From: Alphaproteobacteria bacterium
Lineage (GTDB): Bacteria > Pseudomonadota > Alphaproteobacteria > UBA6615
Reading direction: 5' to 3'
DNA: 33,640 bases
Assembly: GCA_009691025.1 (NCBI GenBank)
Contig: SHWB01000019.1
Location: forward strand, 1 to 33,640
The notes beneath the pieces were generated by a model that worked only from the letters and a program-made list of their open reading frames with translations, searched no databases and was not told where the DNA came from. Shown here one piece after another: positions 8,020 to 17,836 of the stretch; the first letter of the stretch is position 1, and each line of letters starts with the position of its first letter. The position numbers were made by a program, and so were the translations under genes.

Positions 8020-8941
8020 TCAAGGCACGCGGTAAGGCTGCCCTGCCCGGTATAGCGTCAGCCGGGCTGCGAAGGCGGCCAGCGTCGGCCCGTCGGCGTT
8101 GGCGGCGCGCTTCATGTCTATGGCGCACTGCTGCGTGCCGGCCGCCGCGGTGTAGCGGCCGGCCTCGGCATGGGCGGCCGCCAGCGTGTCGACATGGTTG
8201 GCGACGTCCGGTCCGCGATTGACGGCGCTTTCGGCGAGGGCGATCGCGCGCGCCGTCGCGCAACGCCCCGTCCGGATAGGTCGCCAGCATCCAGGCAACC
8301 GCGTTTTCGCTCACCGGGTTGCCCGGATCGAGGCGCAGCGCGGTCTGGTAGTCGGCCAGCGCGCGGGCAAAGTCGCGCTTGTGCGTCCAGGCCGTGCTGC
8401 GATTGTTCAGCGTCGCCACATGATTCGGATCCAGCCCGAGCGCGGCGTCGTAGTCCCCGATGGCGCGGTCGAGATCGCCCTTGTGCGCCCAGGCCCGGCC
8501 GCGATGCGCCCAGCTCGGGGCGGGGCGGTCGTCGACGCCGATGGCGGCATCGTAATCGGCGATGGCCTCTTCCAGCCGGCCGAGACGGGCACGCGCGAGG
8601 CCCCGGTTGAAATAGGCGGCGGCATCGTAGCGGTCGATGCCAACCGCCTGGTGGTAGTCGGCGATCGCGGCGGTAGCGTCCGCGCGCAGGACGGCCAGGT
8701 TGGCCCTCGCGTGATAGGCGGCCGCCAGCAGTTCGTAGCCGGTGATCCTGGCCATGTCGCCATCGGCCATCGCGCGCCGTACGCTGTCGATCAACTCCGT
8801 GCATGCGGCGTCGCGGCCATCGGCCGGCCCTCGGACACAGGCGACCGTCGTGCGGTCGATGTCGCTGCGAACCCCGGCGGCGCACGCCGCGGTCATTGCC
8901 GCAAGCAGCATCGCGGCGAGCAGGCCCGGCCTGCCACGCAT
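8020..8941 (-). pseudogene. TPR-repeat lipoprotein gene, frameshifted near the 3' end
   Basis: The intended product is a TPR lipoprotein of about 306 residues. The start at 8941 has GGAGACAGGAAA upstream. The signal peptide ends MTAAC, a plausible lipobox. At least four tetratricopeptide repeats follow, with consensus-like units such as AAYFNRGLARARLGRLEEAI. Within a GC-dinucleotide run at about 8241-8260 the frame changes. Before it the protein reads LATYPDGALRDGAR; the expected continuation (AIALAESAV..VDTLAAAHAEAGRY) lies in another frame and ends at 8020. The length, 3n+1, fits a 2-base loss. Left uncorrected, the first frame stays open to 7406, antisense across the rhodanese gene, giving an unnatural tail. 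The TPR core could still be made, or the shift may be a sequence error. Confidence 0.75.
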
Positions 8942-9029
8942 TTTCCTGTCTCCGACACCGCGCCACGCCGGCATTGTCTGCAAGGCGACGCCCCCGGACA
9001 AGAGGCCCGCAGGCGGAAGGCTGGCGAAT

Positions 9030-9578
9030 TCAGACCGGCTTCTCCGTCGCCATGTGGTGACCTGCTAGGTCGACATAGGTGCGAACGGACTCTGCGAAGT
9101 ACCCGACTTCCTCCGGCCGCAGGTTGCGGAACAGCTTGGCCGGCACGCCAGACCACAATTCTCCCTCCTTGACCACCTTGCCCGGGCCGACGACAGCGCC
9201 GGCCGCCACCATCGCGCCAGTTTCGACCACCGCGAGGTCGAGGATCACCGAACGCATGCCGATGAAGCAGCGCGACTGCAGGGTACAGGCGTGGATCAGC
9301 GCGGCGTGGCCGACGGTTATGTCGTCGCCGATATGGGTCGGCATCGCTGCTGTGCCGGTGCTGCGCGGTCCGTTGACATGAACGATCGTGCCGTCCTGCA
9401 GATTGGTCCGCGAGCCGATGCGGATCGGTGCGGCATCGCCACGTATTACGCAGCCATACCAAATACTTGTGCCTGCACCGATCTCCACGTCGCCGATCAC
9501 GACCGCGTTGTCGGCAATGAACACGTCCGGGCCGATCCGGGGCGTTATCCCCCGGTAGCTCCTGATGATTCCAGCCAT
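9030..9578 (-). CDS. Gamma-class carbonic anhydrase family protein (left-handed beta-helix)
   Basis: A 182-residue protein of the gamma-carbonic anhydrase/YrdA/PaaY group. Hexapeptide repeats (VFIADNAVVIGDVEIGAGTS, ITVGHAALIHAC) build the left-handed beta-helix. The three zinc-binding histidines are at about His67 (TIVHVNG), His91 and His96 (GHAALIHAC). NLQDGTIVH and GVPAKLFR are family signatures. Active members are trimers that hydrate CO2 at subunit interfaces; many bacterial members have weak or unknown activity, so the enzymatic role is inferred. AAGGAG lies eight bases before the ATG. It appears to be a single-gene unit. Confidence 0.88.
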   Translation of the reverse strand: MAGIIRSYRGITPRIGPDVFIADNAVVIGDVEIGAGTSIWYGCVIRGDAAPIRIGSRTNLQDGTIVHVNGPRSTGTAAMPTHIGDDITVGHAALIHACTLQSRCFIGMRSVILDLAVVETGAMVAAGAVVGPGKVVKEGELWSGVPAKLFRNLRPEEVGYFAESVRTYVDLAGHHMATEKPV

Positions 9579-9779
9579 TGCCGCTCCTTGCCAGGACTTG
9601 ATAATGTCTGCGCCGCGCTTCTAGCCTTGTGCGTGGCCGGTGTCACGATTCGCGGTACCTTATGCTGCGGGGCGTTCACGGCCGTTCACGAAATCGTTAG
9701 CGACGCTATGCGCGCCGACTGGGCACAATAACGGTCAAATGCTGCGTCCGGCCCGGGTCAGGCAGTCAGGGAGGGTCCC

Positions 9780-11552
<1,773 letters not shown>

Positions 11553-11557
11553 GCCCC

Positions 11558-11665
11558 TCAGGCGACCAGGGTCGCCAGCACCAGCACGAACGCCCAGACG
11601 CCAAATCCCGCGACGGCCCGCCACCACGACATGTGGTGCAGCGCAACGTGATCCTGGATGTCCAT
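11558..11665 (-). CDS. Small single-pass membrane protein, 35 residues, unknown
   Basis: The frame runs from ATG at 11665 with GGGAG six bases upstream to TGA at 11558. It begins MDIQDHVALHHMSWWRAVAG, and the rest is one hydrophobic helix, FGVWAFVLVLATLVA. The histidine-rich amphipathic head before a single helix resembles small membrane-anchored accessory peptides, but I recognise no family. It lies between the 3' end of the broken kinase gene and the rpsI terminator. Support is a good ribosome site, sensible composition and a clean transmembrane segment; conservation is untested. Confidence 0.5.
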   Translation of the reverse strand: MDIQDHVALHHMSWWRAVAGFGVWAFVLVLATLVA

Positions 11666-11756
11666 CGACTTCTCCCGCTCCAGACCCTCGCTACAGGAGA
11701 TGGGGCGGGCCGGCGTCGGATGCTGTGACGCGGCTCACAGCGACGCGCAAACGCGA

Positions 11757-11781
11757 ACGGGGCCGCCAGAGGCGACCCCGT
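11757..11781 (-). terminator. Hairpin terminator of the rplM-rpsI operon
   Basis: The arms ACGGGGCCGCC (11757-11767) and GGCGACCCCGT (11771-11781) pair at 10 of 11 positions around a three-base loop, 28 bases after the rpsI stop. On the minus strand the hairpin is followed by TCGCGTTTG, a weak T-containing tail. A second small inverted repeat, GCTGTGA / TCACAGC, lies just beyond at 11722-11741 and may help. Confidence 0.6.
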
Positions 11782-11808
11782 CACGTGCCCCGCGATGTCG
11801 CTGGAACG

Positions 11809-12249
11809 TTACCGCTTGGAGAACTGGAAGGATCGGCGGGCCTTGGCCTTGCCATACTTCTTGCGCTCGACCACGCGGGAGTCGCGGGTTAGCATGCCCT
11901 CGCGCTTCAGCGCCGAGCGGAGATCGGGCTCGCGCAGCGCCAGCGCCCGCGAGATGCCGTGGCGCACCGCGCCGGCCTGGCCGGACAGTCCGCCGCCGAC
12001 GACCGAGCAGATGATGTCGTACTGCGACAGCCGGTCGGTGAGCTGGAACGGCTGGGCCAGCACCATGCGCAGCACCGGACGCGCGAAGTAGACATCGGCG
12101 GTGCGGCCATTGACCGTGAAAGTGCCACGGCCCGGCTTGATCCAGACGCGCGCGATCGCGTTCTTGCGGCGGCCGGTGGCATACGTACGGCCGTGCTCGT
12201 CGATCCTCGGCTCGGCCGGGGCGGCAAGCGCCTGCGACAGATCGGTCAT
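11809..12249 (-). CDS. rpsI: 30S ribosomal protein S9
   Basis: Ribosomal protein S9, 146 residues. An alphaproteobacterial N-terminal extension precedes the conserved core. [20 protein letters not shown], the segment around [19 protein letters not shown], and the basic C-terminus ending FQFSKR are diagnostic; that tail reaches towards P-site tRNA. The start codon overlaps the rplM stop in ATGA (12246-12249), so the two proteins are translationally coupled, as usual for L13-S9. A hairpin terminator follows. Confidence 0.98.
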   Translation of the reverse strand: MTDLSQALAAPAEPRIDEHGRTYATGRRKNAIARVWIKPGRGTFTVNGRTADVYFARPVLRMVLAQPFQLTDRLSQYDIICSVVGGGLSGQAGAVRHGISRALALREPDLRSALKREGMLTRDSRVVERKKYGKAKARRSFQFSKR

Positions 12250-12716
12250 TTGCCGCTCCGCTTGTTCTTCGGGTTGAGGGCCGCCATGTCGACCTGGACC
12301 GGCTGCTGGGCCGCGTGCGGGTGCGAGGTCCCGGCATAGACCTTGAGCTTGCGGATCTGCGCGCGGGCCAGCGGCGACTCCTTCGGCATCATCCGCTCGA
12401 CCGCCTTGAGGATGACGCGCTCCGGAAACCGGCCGTCGAGAATCTCGCCGGCGGTCACCGACTTGATGCCGCCCGGGTAGCCGGTGTGCCGGTGGTAGAC
12501 CTTGTTCGCCCGCTTGCGGCCGGTCAGCTTCACCTTTCCCGCGTTGACCACGACGACATGGTCGCCCACGTCGACATTGGCGGTGTAGGTCGGCTTGTTC
12601 TTGCCCCGCACCGTGTCGGCAAGCCAGACGGCCAGACGGCCAAGGACCACATCCTCGGCATCGACCAGCCACCACTTGCGCTCGACCTCGGCGGGCTTCG
12701 CCGAATAGGTTTTCAT
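12246..12716 (-). CDS. rplM: 50S ribosomal protein L13
   Basis: Ribosomal protein L13, an early 50S assembly protein, 156 residues. Diagnostic segments are [15 protein letters not shown] near the start, [29 protein letters not shown] and the MLPK-type motif seen here as [10 protein letters not shown]. The start MKTYSAKP at 12716 is standard for alphaproteobacterial L13; the frame open upstream is unrelated. It is the first gene of rplM-rpsI, with a promoter at 12772-12800. Confidence 0.98.
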   Translation of the reverse strand: MKTYSAKPAEVERKWWLVDAEDVVLGRLAVWLADTVRGKNKPTYTANVDVGDHVVVVNAGKVKLTGRKRANKVYHRHTGYPGGIKSVTAGEILDGRFPERVILKAVERMMPKESPLARAQIRKLKVYAGTSHPHAAQQPVQVDMAALNPKNKRSGK

Positions 12717-12771
12717 GCGCCGTCCGTTCGATCGGATTGCACACGGGCCCATGCCCGCGCGCCGGGGCCGG

Positions 12772-12800
12772 TTTCTAGGCGAAGGTAGCACCGGCGTCAA
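12772..12800 (-). promoter_or_regulatory. Sigma-70-type promoter of rplM-rpsI
   Basis: On the minus strand TTGACG (12800-12795) is followed after 17 bases by TAGAAA (12777-12772). This lies about 55 bases upstream of the rplM ATG. A near-consensus -35 with exact 17-base spacing fits strong housekeeping transcription. Confidence 0.6.
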
Positions 12801-12832
12801 CGGAAATAACCTTTGTCCACCAGTCGATTAGA

Positions 12833-12845
12833 TATACGGTATAAT
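12833..12845 (+). promoter_or_regulatory. TATACGGTATA palindrome overlapping a TATAAT -10 box
   Basis: A perfect 11-base palindrome at 12833-12843 overlaps TATAAT at 12840-12845, about 85 bases before the crotonase-fold gene. This is a small A+T-rich patch in a G+C-rich region. There is no good -35 hexamer at 17 bases. ATTGTATGC follows directly, so the patch could hold a GntR-type operator. It may serve the ECHDC3/CoA-binding/metY gene group; this is inference. Confidence 0.35.
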
Positions 12846-12929
12846 TGTATGCAAGGTGTCCTGCCCCTTGCCACGACGCCGGACGCGCGCCAAGGTGGCG
12901 GCGACCCTCGCTGGCCCGGAGCGTCGCCC

Positions 12930-13745
12930 ATGAGTCCAGCCGAACCCGCCCGCGCCCTCGATCCCGCCGCCGGCGAACCGCTGCTGCGCCGCGACGATGG
13001 CGGCGTGGCGACGCTGACCTTCAACCGGCCGGCTCGCTACAACCCGCTGTCGGAAGCGATGCTCGATGCGCTGCAGGCGGCGCTCGACGCCATCGCCGCC
13101 GACGACGCGGTCAGGGTGGTCGTACTGGCATCGCAGGGTGCGGCCTTCTGCGTCGGCCACGATCTCAAGGAAATGCGCGGCAGGCCGGAGCAGGCCTATT
13201 ACGAGTGGCTGTTCCGCAAGTGCAGCGCGGTGATGCTGTCGCTACAGCTATTGCCGGTTCCGGTGATTGCCCGTGTCCAGGGGCTGGCGACCGCGGCCGG
13301 CTGCCAGCTCGTCGCCGCGACCGATCTCGCGGTGGCGGCGCGCACGGCCCAATTCGCCACCTCGGGCATCCGGGTCGGGCTGTTTTGCATGACGCCCGGC
13401 GTCGCCGTCTCGCGCGCCGTCTCGCGCAAGCGTAGCGCCGAGATGCTGATGACCGGCGAATTCATCGACGCCGATACCGCCCTGCAATGGGGCCTCGTCA
13501 ACCGCGTGGTCGAGGAGACTGACCTAGACGCCGCCGTGGCGGAGATGGCCTCGCACATCCTCGACAAGTCGCGCGCCGCCATCGCCGCCGGCAAGCGCAT
13601 GTTCTACCGCCAGATCCAGATGGGCGTCGAAGGCGCCTACGACTATGCCGCGACGGAAATGGCCGCGAACATGATGTTCGCCGACGCGCAGGAAGGCATC
13701 GACGCCTTCCTCGCCCGCCGACCGCCCGTCTGGCGGCATAAGTAG
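12930..13745 (+). CDS. Crotonase-fold protein of the ECHDC3 type (enoyl-CoA hydratase-like)
   Basis: A 271-residue crotonase-fold, acyl-CoA-binding protein. Fold landmarks are VATLTFNRPARYNPLSEAML near 26-45, the CoA-binding AFCVGHDLKEM at about 72-82 and the oxyanion region VQGLATAAGCQLVAATDLAV (117-136). The pattern GCQL followed by FATSGIRVGLFCMTPGVAVSR matches the ECHDC3 subfamily as I know it. The two glutamates of true hydratases (in GGGCEL and QPEI) are Gln126 and a TSG segment here, so ordinary hydratase activity is unlikely. The start at 12930 has GGAG nine bases before it. It lies three bases from the next gene and appears to lead an operon with two CoA-binding genes and metY. Confidence 0.85.
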   Translation: MSPAEPARALDPAAGEPLLRRDDGGVATLTFNRPARYNPLSEAMLDALQAALDAIAADDAVRVVVLASQGAAFCVGHDLKEMRGRPEQAYYEWLFRKCSAVMLSLQLLPVPVIARVQGLATAAGCQLVAATDLAVAARTAQFATSGIRVGLFCMTPGVAVSRAVSRKRSAEMLMTGEFIDADTALQWGLVNRVVEETDLDAAVAEMASHILDKSRAAIAAGKRMFYRQIQMGVEGAYDYAATEMAANMMFADAQEGIDAFLARRPPVWRHK

Positions 13746-13747
13746 GC

Positions 13748-14185
13748 GTGCCGGTGCCCTGGTCAGCCCCCTCCTACGAGACCGTCCGACGCATCCTAGG
13801 CGAGACCCGCACGGTGGCTCTGGTCGGCGCCATACCGCGCGGCGCCTCGCGCGCTAGTTGGCGAGTGATGAGCTTCCTGCAGGAGCGCGGCAGCAAGGTC
13901 TACCCGGTCAACCCGGAGGCACTCGGCCAGGAGATCCACGGCGAGCCCGTGCTCGCCATCCTGCGCGACGTGCCGCCGAAGATCGGCATGGTCGATATAT
14001 TCCTCCGCTCGGCGCTCGTGACGCCGGTGGTCGACGATGCCATCGCCGCGGTCGCGCGCTTCGTCTGGATGCATATCGGCGTAATTGATGAGGTTTCGGT
14101 ATTGAAAGCCGAAGCGGCGGGCCTCACGGTCGTCATGGACCGCTGCCCGGCGATCGAATGGCCACGGCTGATGCCCGCAGCGTAG
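13748..14185 (+). CDS. CoA-binding domain protein, first of a tandem pair
   Basis: A 145-residue Rossmann-like CoA-binding domain protein (succinyl-CoA synthetase alpha-type, YccU-like). Features are VALVGAIPRGASRASWRVMSFLQERG near 23-48, VYPVNPEA, VDIFLRSALVTPVVDDAI and the family ending EAAGLTVVMDRCPAIEW. The start is a GTG three bases after the crotonase gene stop, with little ribosome site, so translation may be coupled. Its 3' end runs to 14185, nine bases before the second copy. Such proteins bind CoA or acyl-CoA; no reaction is established. Compared with its neighbour it is shorter, and GASANW is replaced by GAIPRG. Confidence 0.85.
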   Translation: MPVPWSAPSYETVRRILGETRTVALVGAIPRGASRASWRVMSFLQERGSKVYPVNPEALGQEIHGEPVLAILRDVPPKIGMVDIFLRSALVTPVVDDAIAAVARFVWMHIGVIDEVSVLKAEAAGLTVVMDRCPAIEWPRLMPAA

Positions 14186-14193
14186 GTGGAGAG

Positions 14194-14700
14194 ATGACGA
14201 TGGGTGCTCTGTTCTACCCCGACTGGCTGATCCGCCGCATCCTGCGCGAAGTCGACGTCATAGCCATGGTTGGCGCCAGCGCCAACTGGATCCGGCCGAG
14301 CTACTTCGCCATGAAGTACCTGCAGGAGAAGGGTTACCGGGTCATCCCCGTCAACCCGCGCGAGGCGGGCAAGGAAATTATCGGCGGGACGGCCTATGCG
14401 AAGCTCTCCGACATTCCGGTGAAGGTCGACATGGTCGATATCTTCCGCCGCATCGAGGACGTACCGCCGGTCGTCGACGAGGCCATCGCCATCGGCGCAA
14501 AGATAGTCTGGATGCAGATCGGCATCCGCCACGACGGGGCGGCGCGCAAGGCGGAGGCGGCCGGCCTGACCGTCATCATGGATCGTTGCCCGAAAATAGA
14601 GTTCGGCCGGCTGTCCGGCGAGCTGGGTTGGTCCGGCATCAACACGGGCGTCATCACCAGCCGGCGTAGCAAGGTGATCCGCCGCGCCGGTACGCGCTAG
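14194..14700 (+). CDS. CoA-binding domain protein, second of a tandem pair
   Basis: A 168-residue paralogue of the preceding protein. Canonical features are VIAMVGASANWIRPSYFAMKYLQ near 22-44, the loop YRVIPVNPRE, VDMVDIFRRIEDVPPVVDEAI, WMQIGI and VIMDRCPKIEFGRL. A C-terminal extension (GELGWSGINTGVITSRR) is lacking in the first copy. The ATG at 14194 has GGAGAG directly upstream; an in-frame ATG at 14200 is also possible. It precedes metY by 16 bases. In other alphaproteobacteria one such gene commonly sits next to metY, so the job may concern acyl-homoserine or CoA-thiol chemistry, but this is inference from context. Confidence 0.88.
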   Translation: MTMGALFYPDWLIRRILREVDVIAMVGASANWIRPSYFAMKYLQEKGYRVIPVNPREAGKEIIGGTAYAKLSDIPVKVDMVDIFRRIEDVPPVVDEAIAIGAKIVWMQIGIRHDGAARKAEAAGLTVIMDRCPKIEFGRLSGELGWSGINTGVITSRRSKVIRRAGTR

Positions 14701-14716
14701 CAGAGGAGTTCACGTA

Positions 14717-16042
14717 ATGGCCGGTGCAGGCGACGAGACTAAATTTCGACCGCCTGGCTTTGCGACGCTGGCGGTGCACGCCGGCGCCTCGCCGGACCCG
14801 ACGACCGGCGCTCGCAATGTGCCGATCTACCAGACCACCTCCTACGTGTTCGACAGCGTCGACCACGCCGCTTCCCTCTTCAATCTGCAGACCTTCGGCT
14901 ACATCTACTCTCGCCTCGGCAACCCCACGGTATCGGCTCTGGAGGAGAAGGTCTCGGCGCTCGAGGGCGGGCGAGGCGCGGTGGCTGCGGCGAGCGGCCA
15001 CGCCGCCCAGCTTCTCGCCTTCTACGTGCTGATGGATCCGGGCAGTAATTTCGTCGCGGCGAAGAACCTCTACGGCGGCTCGATCACGCAGTTCACCCAC
15101 ACCTTCAAGAAGTTCGACTGGAATGTCCGCTTCGTCGATCCGACCAAGCCAGAGGAATTCGAGGCCGCCATCGACGGCGATACGCGAGCTCTGTTCTGCG
15201 AGAATCTTGCCAATCCCGGCGGCATTGTCGTCGACATAGAGCGCGTCTCCGCCATCGCGAAAAAGGCCGGCATCCCGCTGATCGTCGATTCGACTATGGC
15301 CACGCCCTATCTGTGGCGGCCGTTCGAGCACGGCGCCGACATCGTCATCCACTCTATGACCAAGTTCCTGTCGGGCCACGGCACGGCGATGGGTGGCATC
15401 GTGGTCGAGAGCGGCCGCTTCGACTGGGCGCAGAACGACAAGTTCGCTTCGCTGACGCAGCCCGATCCGGCCTATCACGGCCTCACCTTCTACGAGACCT
15501 TCGGAGATTTCGGGTTCTCGACGAAGGCGCGCGCCGTGGCGCTGCGCGATCTAGGGCCGACGCTCGCGCCGATGAACGCCTTTCTCATCCTCACCGGCAT
15601 CGAGACGCTGCCGCTGCGCATTCAACGCCACGTCGCCAACGCCACCGCCGTCGCGGAATGGCTGGAGAAGCATCCGGCAGTCGCTTGGGTCTCGCATGCC
15701 GGCCTGAAATCCAGCCCGTTCCACGCCCTGGCGAAGAAATACATGCCGAAGGGGCCCGGCGGCTCGGTCTTCACCATCGGCCTCAAGGGCGGCTTCAAGG
15801 CCGGCGTCGCCGCGGTCGAAGGTGTGGAGCTGTTCTCCCACCTCGCCAATATCGGCGACACGCGCTCGCTGATCATCCATCCGGCCTCGACGACGCATCG
15901 CCAGTTGACCGAGGCCCAGCAGATCGCCGCGGGCGCCGGGCCGGACGTGCTTCGCCTGTCGATCGGCATCGAGGACATCGACGACATCATTGCCGATCTC
16001 GACCAGGCGCTCGCGCACGGTCTCAACAGGGCGGCCGAGTAG
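14717..16042 (+). CDS. metY: O-acetylhomoserine aminocarboxypropyltransferase / sulfhydrylase
   Basis: A PLP enzyme of 441 residues that makes homocysteine (or methionine) from O-acetylhomoserine and sulfide (or methanethiol). It belongs to the Cys/Met metabolism fold. Key segments are TLAVHAGASPDPTTGARNVPIYQTTSYVF near the start (given here in part), YSRLGNPT at about 64-71, the PLP-ring stacking NLYGGS, DSTMATPYLWRP and the Schiff-base lysine in HSMTKFLSGHG (Lys216). SLIIHPASTTHRQL is typical of MetY. AGGAG lies ten bases before the ATG. It is the last intact gene of the ECHDC3-CoA-binding-metY unit; the broken methyltransferase gene begins four bases later. No SAM riboswitch is visible upstream. 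Confidence 0.95.
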   Translation: MAGAGDETKFRPPGFATLAVHAGASPDPTTGARNVPIYQTTSYVFDSVDHAASLFNLQTFGYIYSRLGNPTVSALEEKVSALEGGRGAVAAASGHAAQLLAFYVLMDPGSNFVAAKNLYGGSITQFTHTFKKFDWNVRFVDPTKPEEFEAAIDGDTRALFCENLANPGGIVVDIERVSAIAKKAGIPLIVDSTMATPYLWRPFEHGADIVIHSMTKFLSGHGTAMGGIVVESGRFDWAQNDKFASLTQPDPAYHGLTFYETFGDFGFSTKARAVALRDLGPTLAPMNAFLILTGIETLPLRIQRHVANATAVAEWLEKHPAVAWVSHAGLKSSPFHALAKKYMPKGPGGSVFTIGLKGGFKAGVAAVEGVELFSHLANIGDTRSLIIHPASTTHRQLTEAQQIAAGAGPDVLRLSIGIEDIDDIIADLDQALAHGLNRAAE

Positions 16043-16045
16043 ACC

Positions 16046-17830
16046 TTGGCAGGCAAGCAGCAGCGAAGGCGCGAGGCGGAGGGCCTGCACAACCAGGCGC
16101 TCGCGGCCGTGGCGCGCGGCGACTTCCCCGGCGCGGAGCAGTATTGGCGCGCGGCGCTGAAGCTCGAGCCGGCGATGACGACGGCCTGGCACAATCTCGG
16201 CCTCGCCCTGGCGAAGCTCGATGACGTCAGCGGCTCGGTGACGACGCTGTCGCAGGCGCTGACCAGCACCGCGCCGGCGGAGCGCGCAACCACCGTCGGC
16301 GCGCTCGCCTCGCAATTGCGGCGCGTGCTCAACATCGCTCCCGACCCGGCCGCCATGCTCGGCTTAGAACTGGCATTGATGGCCTAGAACCGCACGCCGC
16401 AGCCCTTCGCCGGCACGGCGCTGGCTGGCCTCTCCGGCTGCCCGCCGCTCGGGGCGCCGCTGGTGCGCGGCGAGGCGCAGGGCTGGGATGACGCCGTCGA
16501 GGCGCTGCTCTCGCGCAACGGCTAGGCCCTGCTGTCGCTCGGCCTGTTGCGGCTGGCGCTGGCGCGCGGCGTCAACACGCGCCGCGACATCGAATTGTTG
16601 CTGACCGCGCTGCGGCGGCGTCTGCTGCTCGACCCTCCGGCGAATCTCGTGCGCCGCAGGCCGCTTTAAGAGTTCGCGTCGCGATGGCCCGGCAAGCCCT
16701 CAACAACGAGTATGTCTGGGGCGCGACCGAGGTCAAGCTGGCGGCGCTCGACGTCCTCCTCGATCACTGGCGCGCACGCGGCAGCGATACCGGGATGCTG
16801 GCCGACGGCACGCTACTGCCCCTCGCCCTCTATCGGTCGCCATCGGAGCTGATCGGTGAAGCGACGCCGGAAAATGCGATCCTCCCGCGCGAGCTGGTCG
16901 AGCTGATCGCGCGCGAACTGGCCGAGCGCACCACCGAACGTGACCTGGAGACCGCATTGCCGACTCTCGGCGCCATCGCCGACAGTGGTTCGCTGGCCAT
17001 GGAGACGCAGTACGAGGCGAATCCCTACCCGCGCTGGCTGGCCTTCGAACGGCCCAAGGCGGGCAGCGCCCGTGCCGAGCTGGCACCGCTCTTCGCCGCC
17101 CCGGAACTCGCCTTCATGGGCTCACCCTACCGCGTGCTGGTCGCCGGCTGTGGCACCGGGCGGGAGGCGATCACGTTGGCCATCGGCCATACCGCGAATG
17201 GCAGCGTGCTGGGCGTCAATTTGTCGGCGGCGAGCCTCGACTGGTCCGGCCGCATGGCCCAGCTCTATGGCGTCGCCAATTTGCATCTCGCACGCGCCAA
17301 CCTGCTCGACCTCGGCGATACTGGCGCGCCCTTCGCCGTCATAGCCTCGTCGGGCGTGCTGCATCACATGGACGATCCTCTGGCCGGCTGGCGCCGGGCG
17401 GGCTGATGGCCATCGGCCTCTACAGCTCCCGCGCCCGCGAGGCCATCGCCGCCGAGCGCTATGCGGCGCTGGCGGCCGGCGTCTATTTCACCGACATGGA
17501 CGCCATCCTAGCCTGGCTCGCACAGATGCTCACGCGGCCGAACCGCACCGACAATACGCTGTGGGTCGCGTACGATTTGTACACTCTGTCGGCGATGCGC
17601 GACGCCTTCTTCCATGTGCGCTAGAAGCGCTTCACCATCCCGGAGATCGCGGCGGCGCTCGACTATTTCGGGATGGAGTTCCGCGGCTTCCGCTTCGGTC
17701 CGGCGATGCGCGATACGCTGGCGCGCGCCAATGCGCCAGCACCAGAAAGCCGCGACCTGCTGGCTTGGGACTGATTCGAGCAGCGCAACCCGCGCTGCTT
17801 CCTAGAAATGTACCAGTTCTGGTGCCGCAA
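16046..17830 (+). pseudogene. TPR-domain SAM-dependent methyltransferase gene, heavily degraded
   Basis: Conceptual translation gives TPR repeats (EGLHNQALAAVARGDFPGAE, TTAWHNLGLALAKL), then a class I methyltransferase. NPYPRWL, the SAM-binding VLVAGCGTGREAITLA and FAVIASSGVLHHMDDPLAGW are visible, ending in a FHV..RFTIPEIAAALDYFGMEF module and EMYQFW. Lesions are TAG at 16385 and 16523, TAA at 16667, a frame change near 16675, a deletion with frameshift near 17397 (WRR joins GGLMAIGLYSS, about ten expected residues missing), TAG at 17622 and TGA at 17772. The natural end is unclear, near 17830. It begins with a TTG just after metY. The original substrate is unknown. Several independent hits make a sequencing explanation unlikely. 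Confidence 0.9.
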
Positions 17831-17836
17831 TCGGGC

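Noticed and set aside
7406-8250. Extended C-terminus of the TPR protein antisense to the rhodanese gene
   Set aside because: The expected TPR-protein tail is present in a neighbouring frame, so the extension is a frameshift artefact.
14701-14716. SAM-type riboswitch upstream of metY
   Set aside because: The gap is only 16 bases and there is no suitable structured leader upstream of the operon's first gene that I can recognise.
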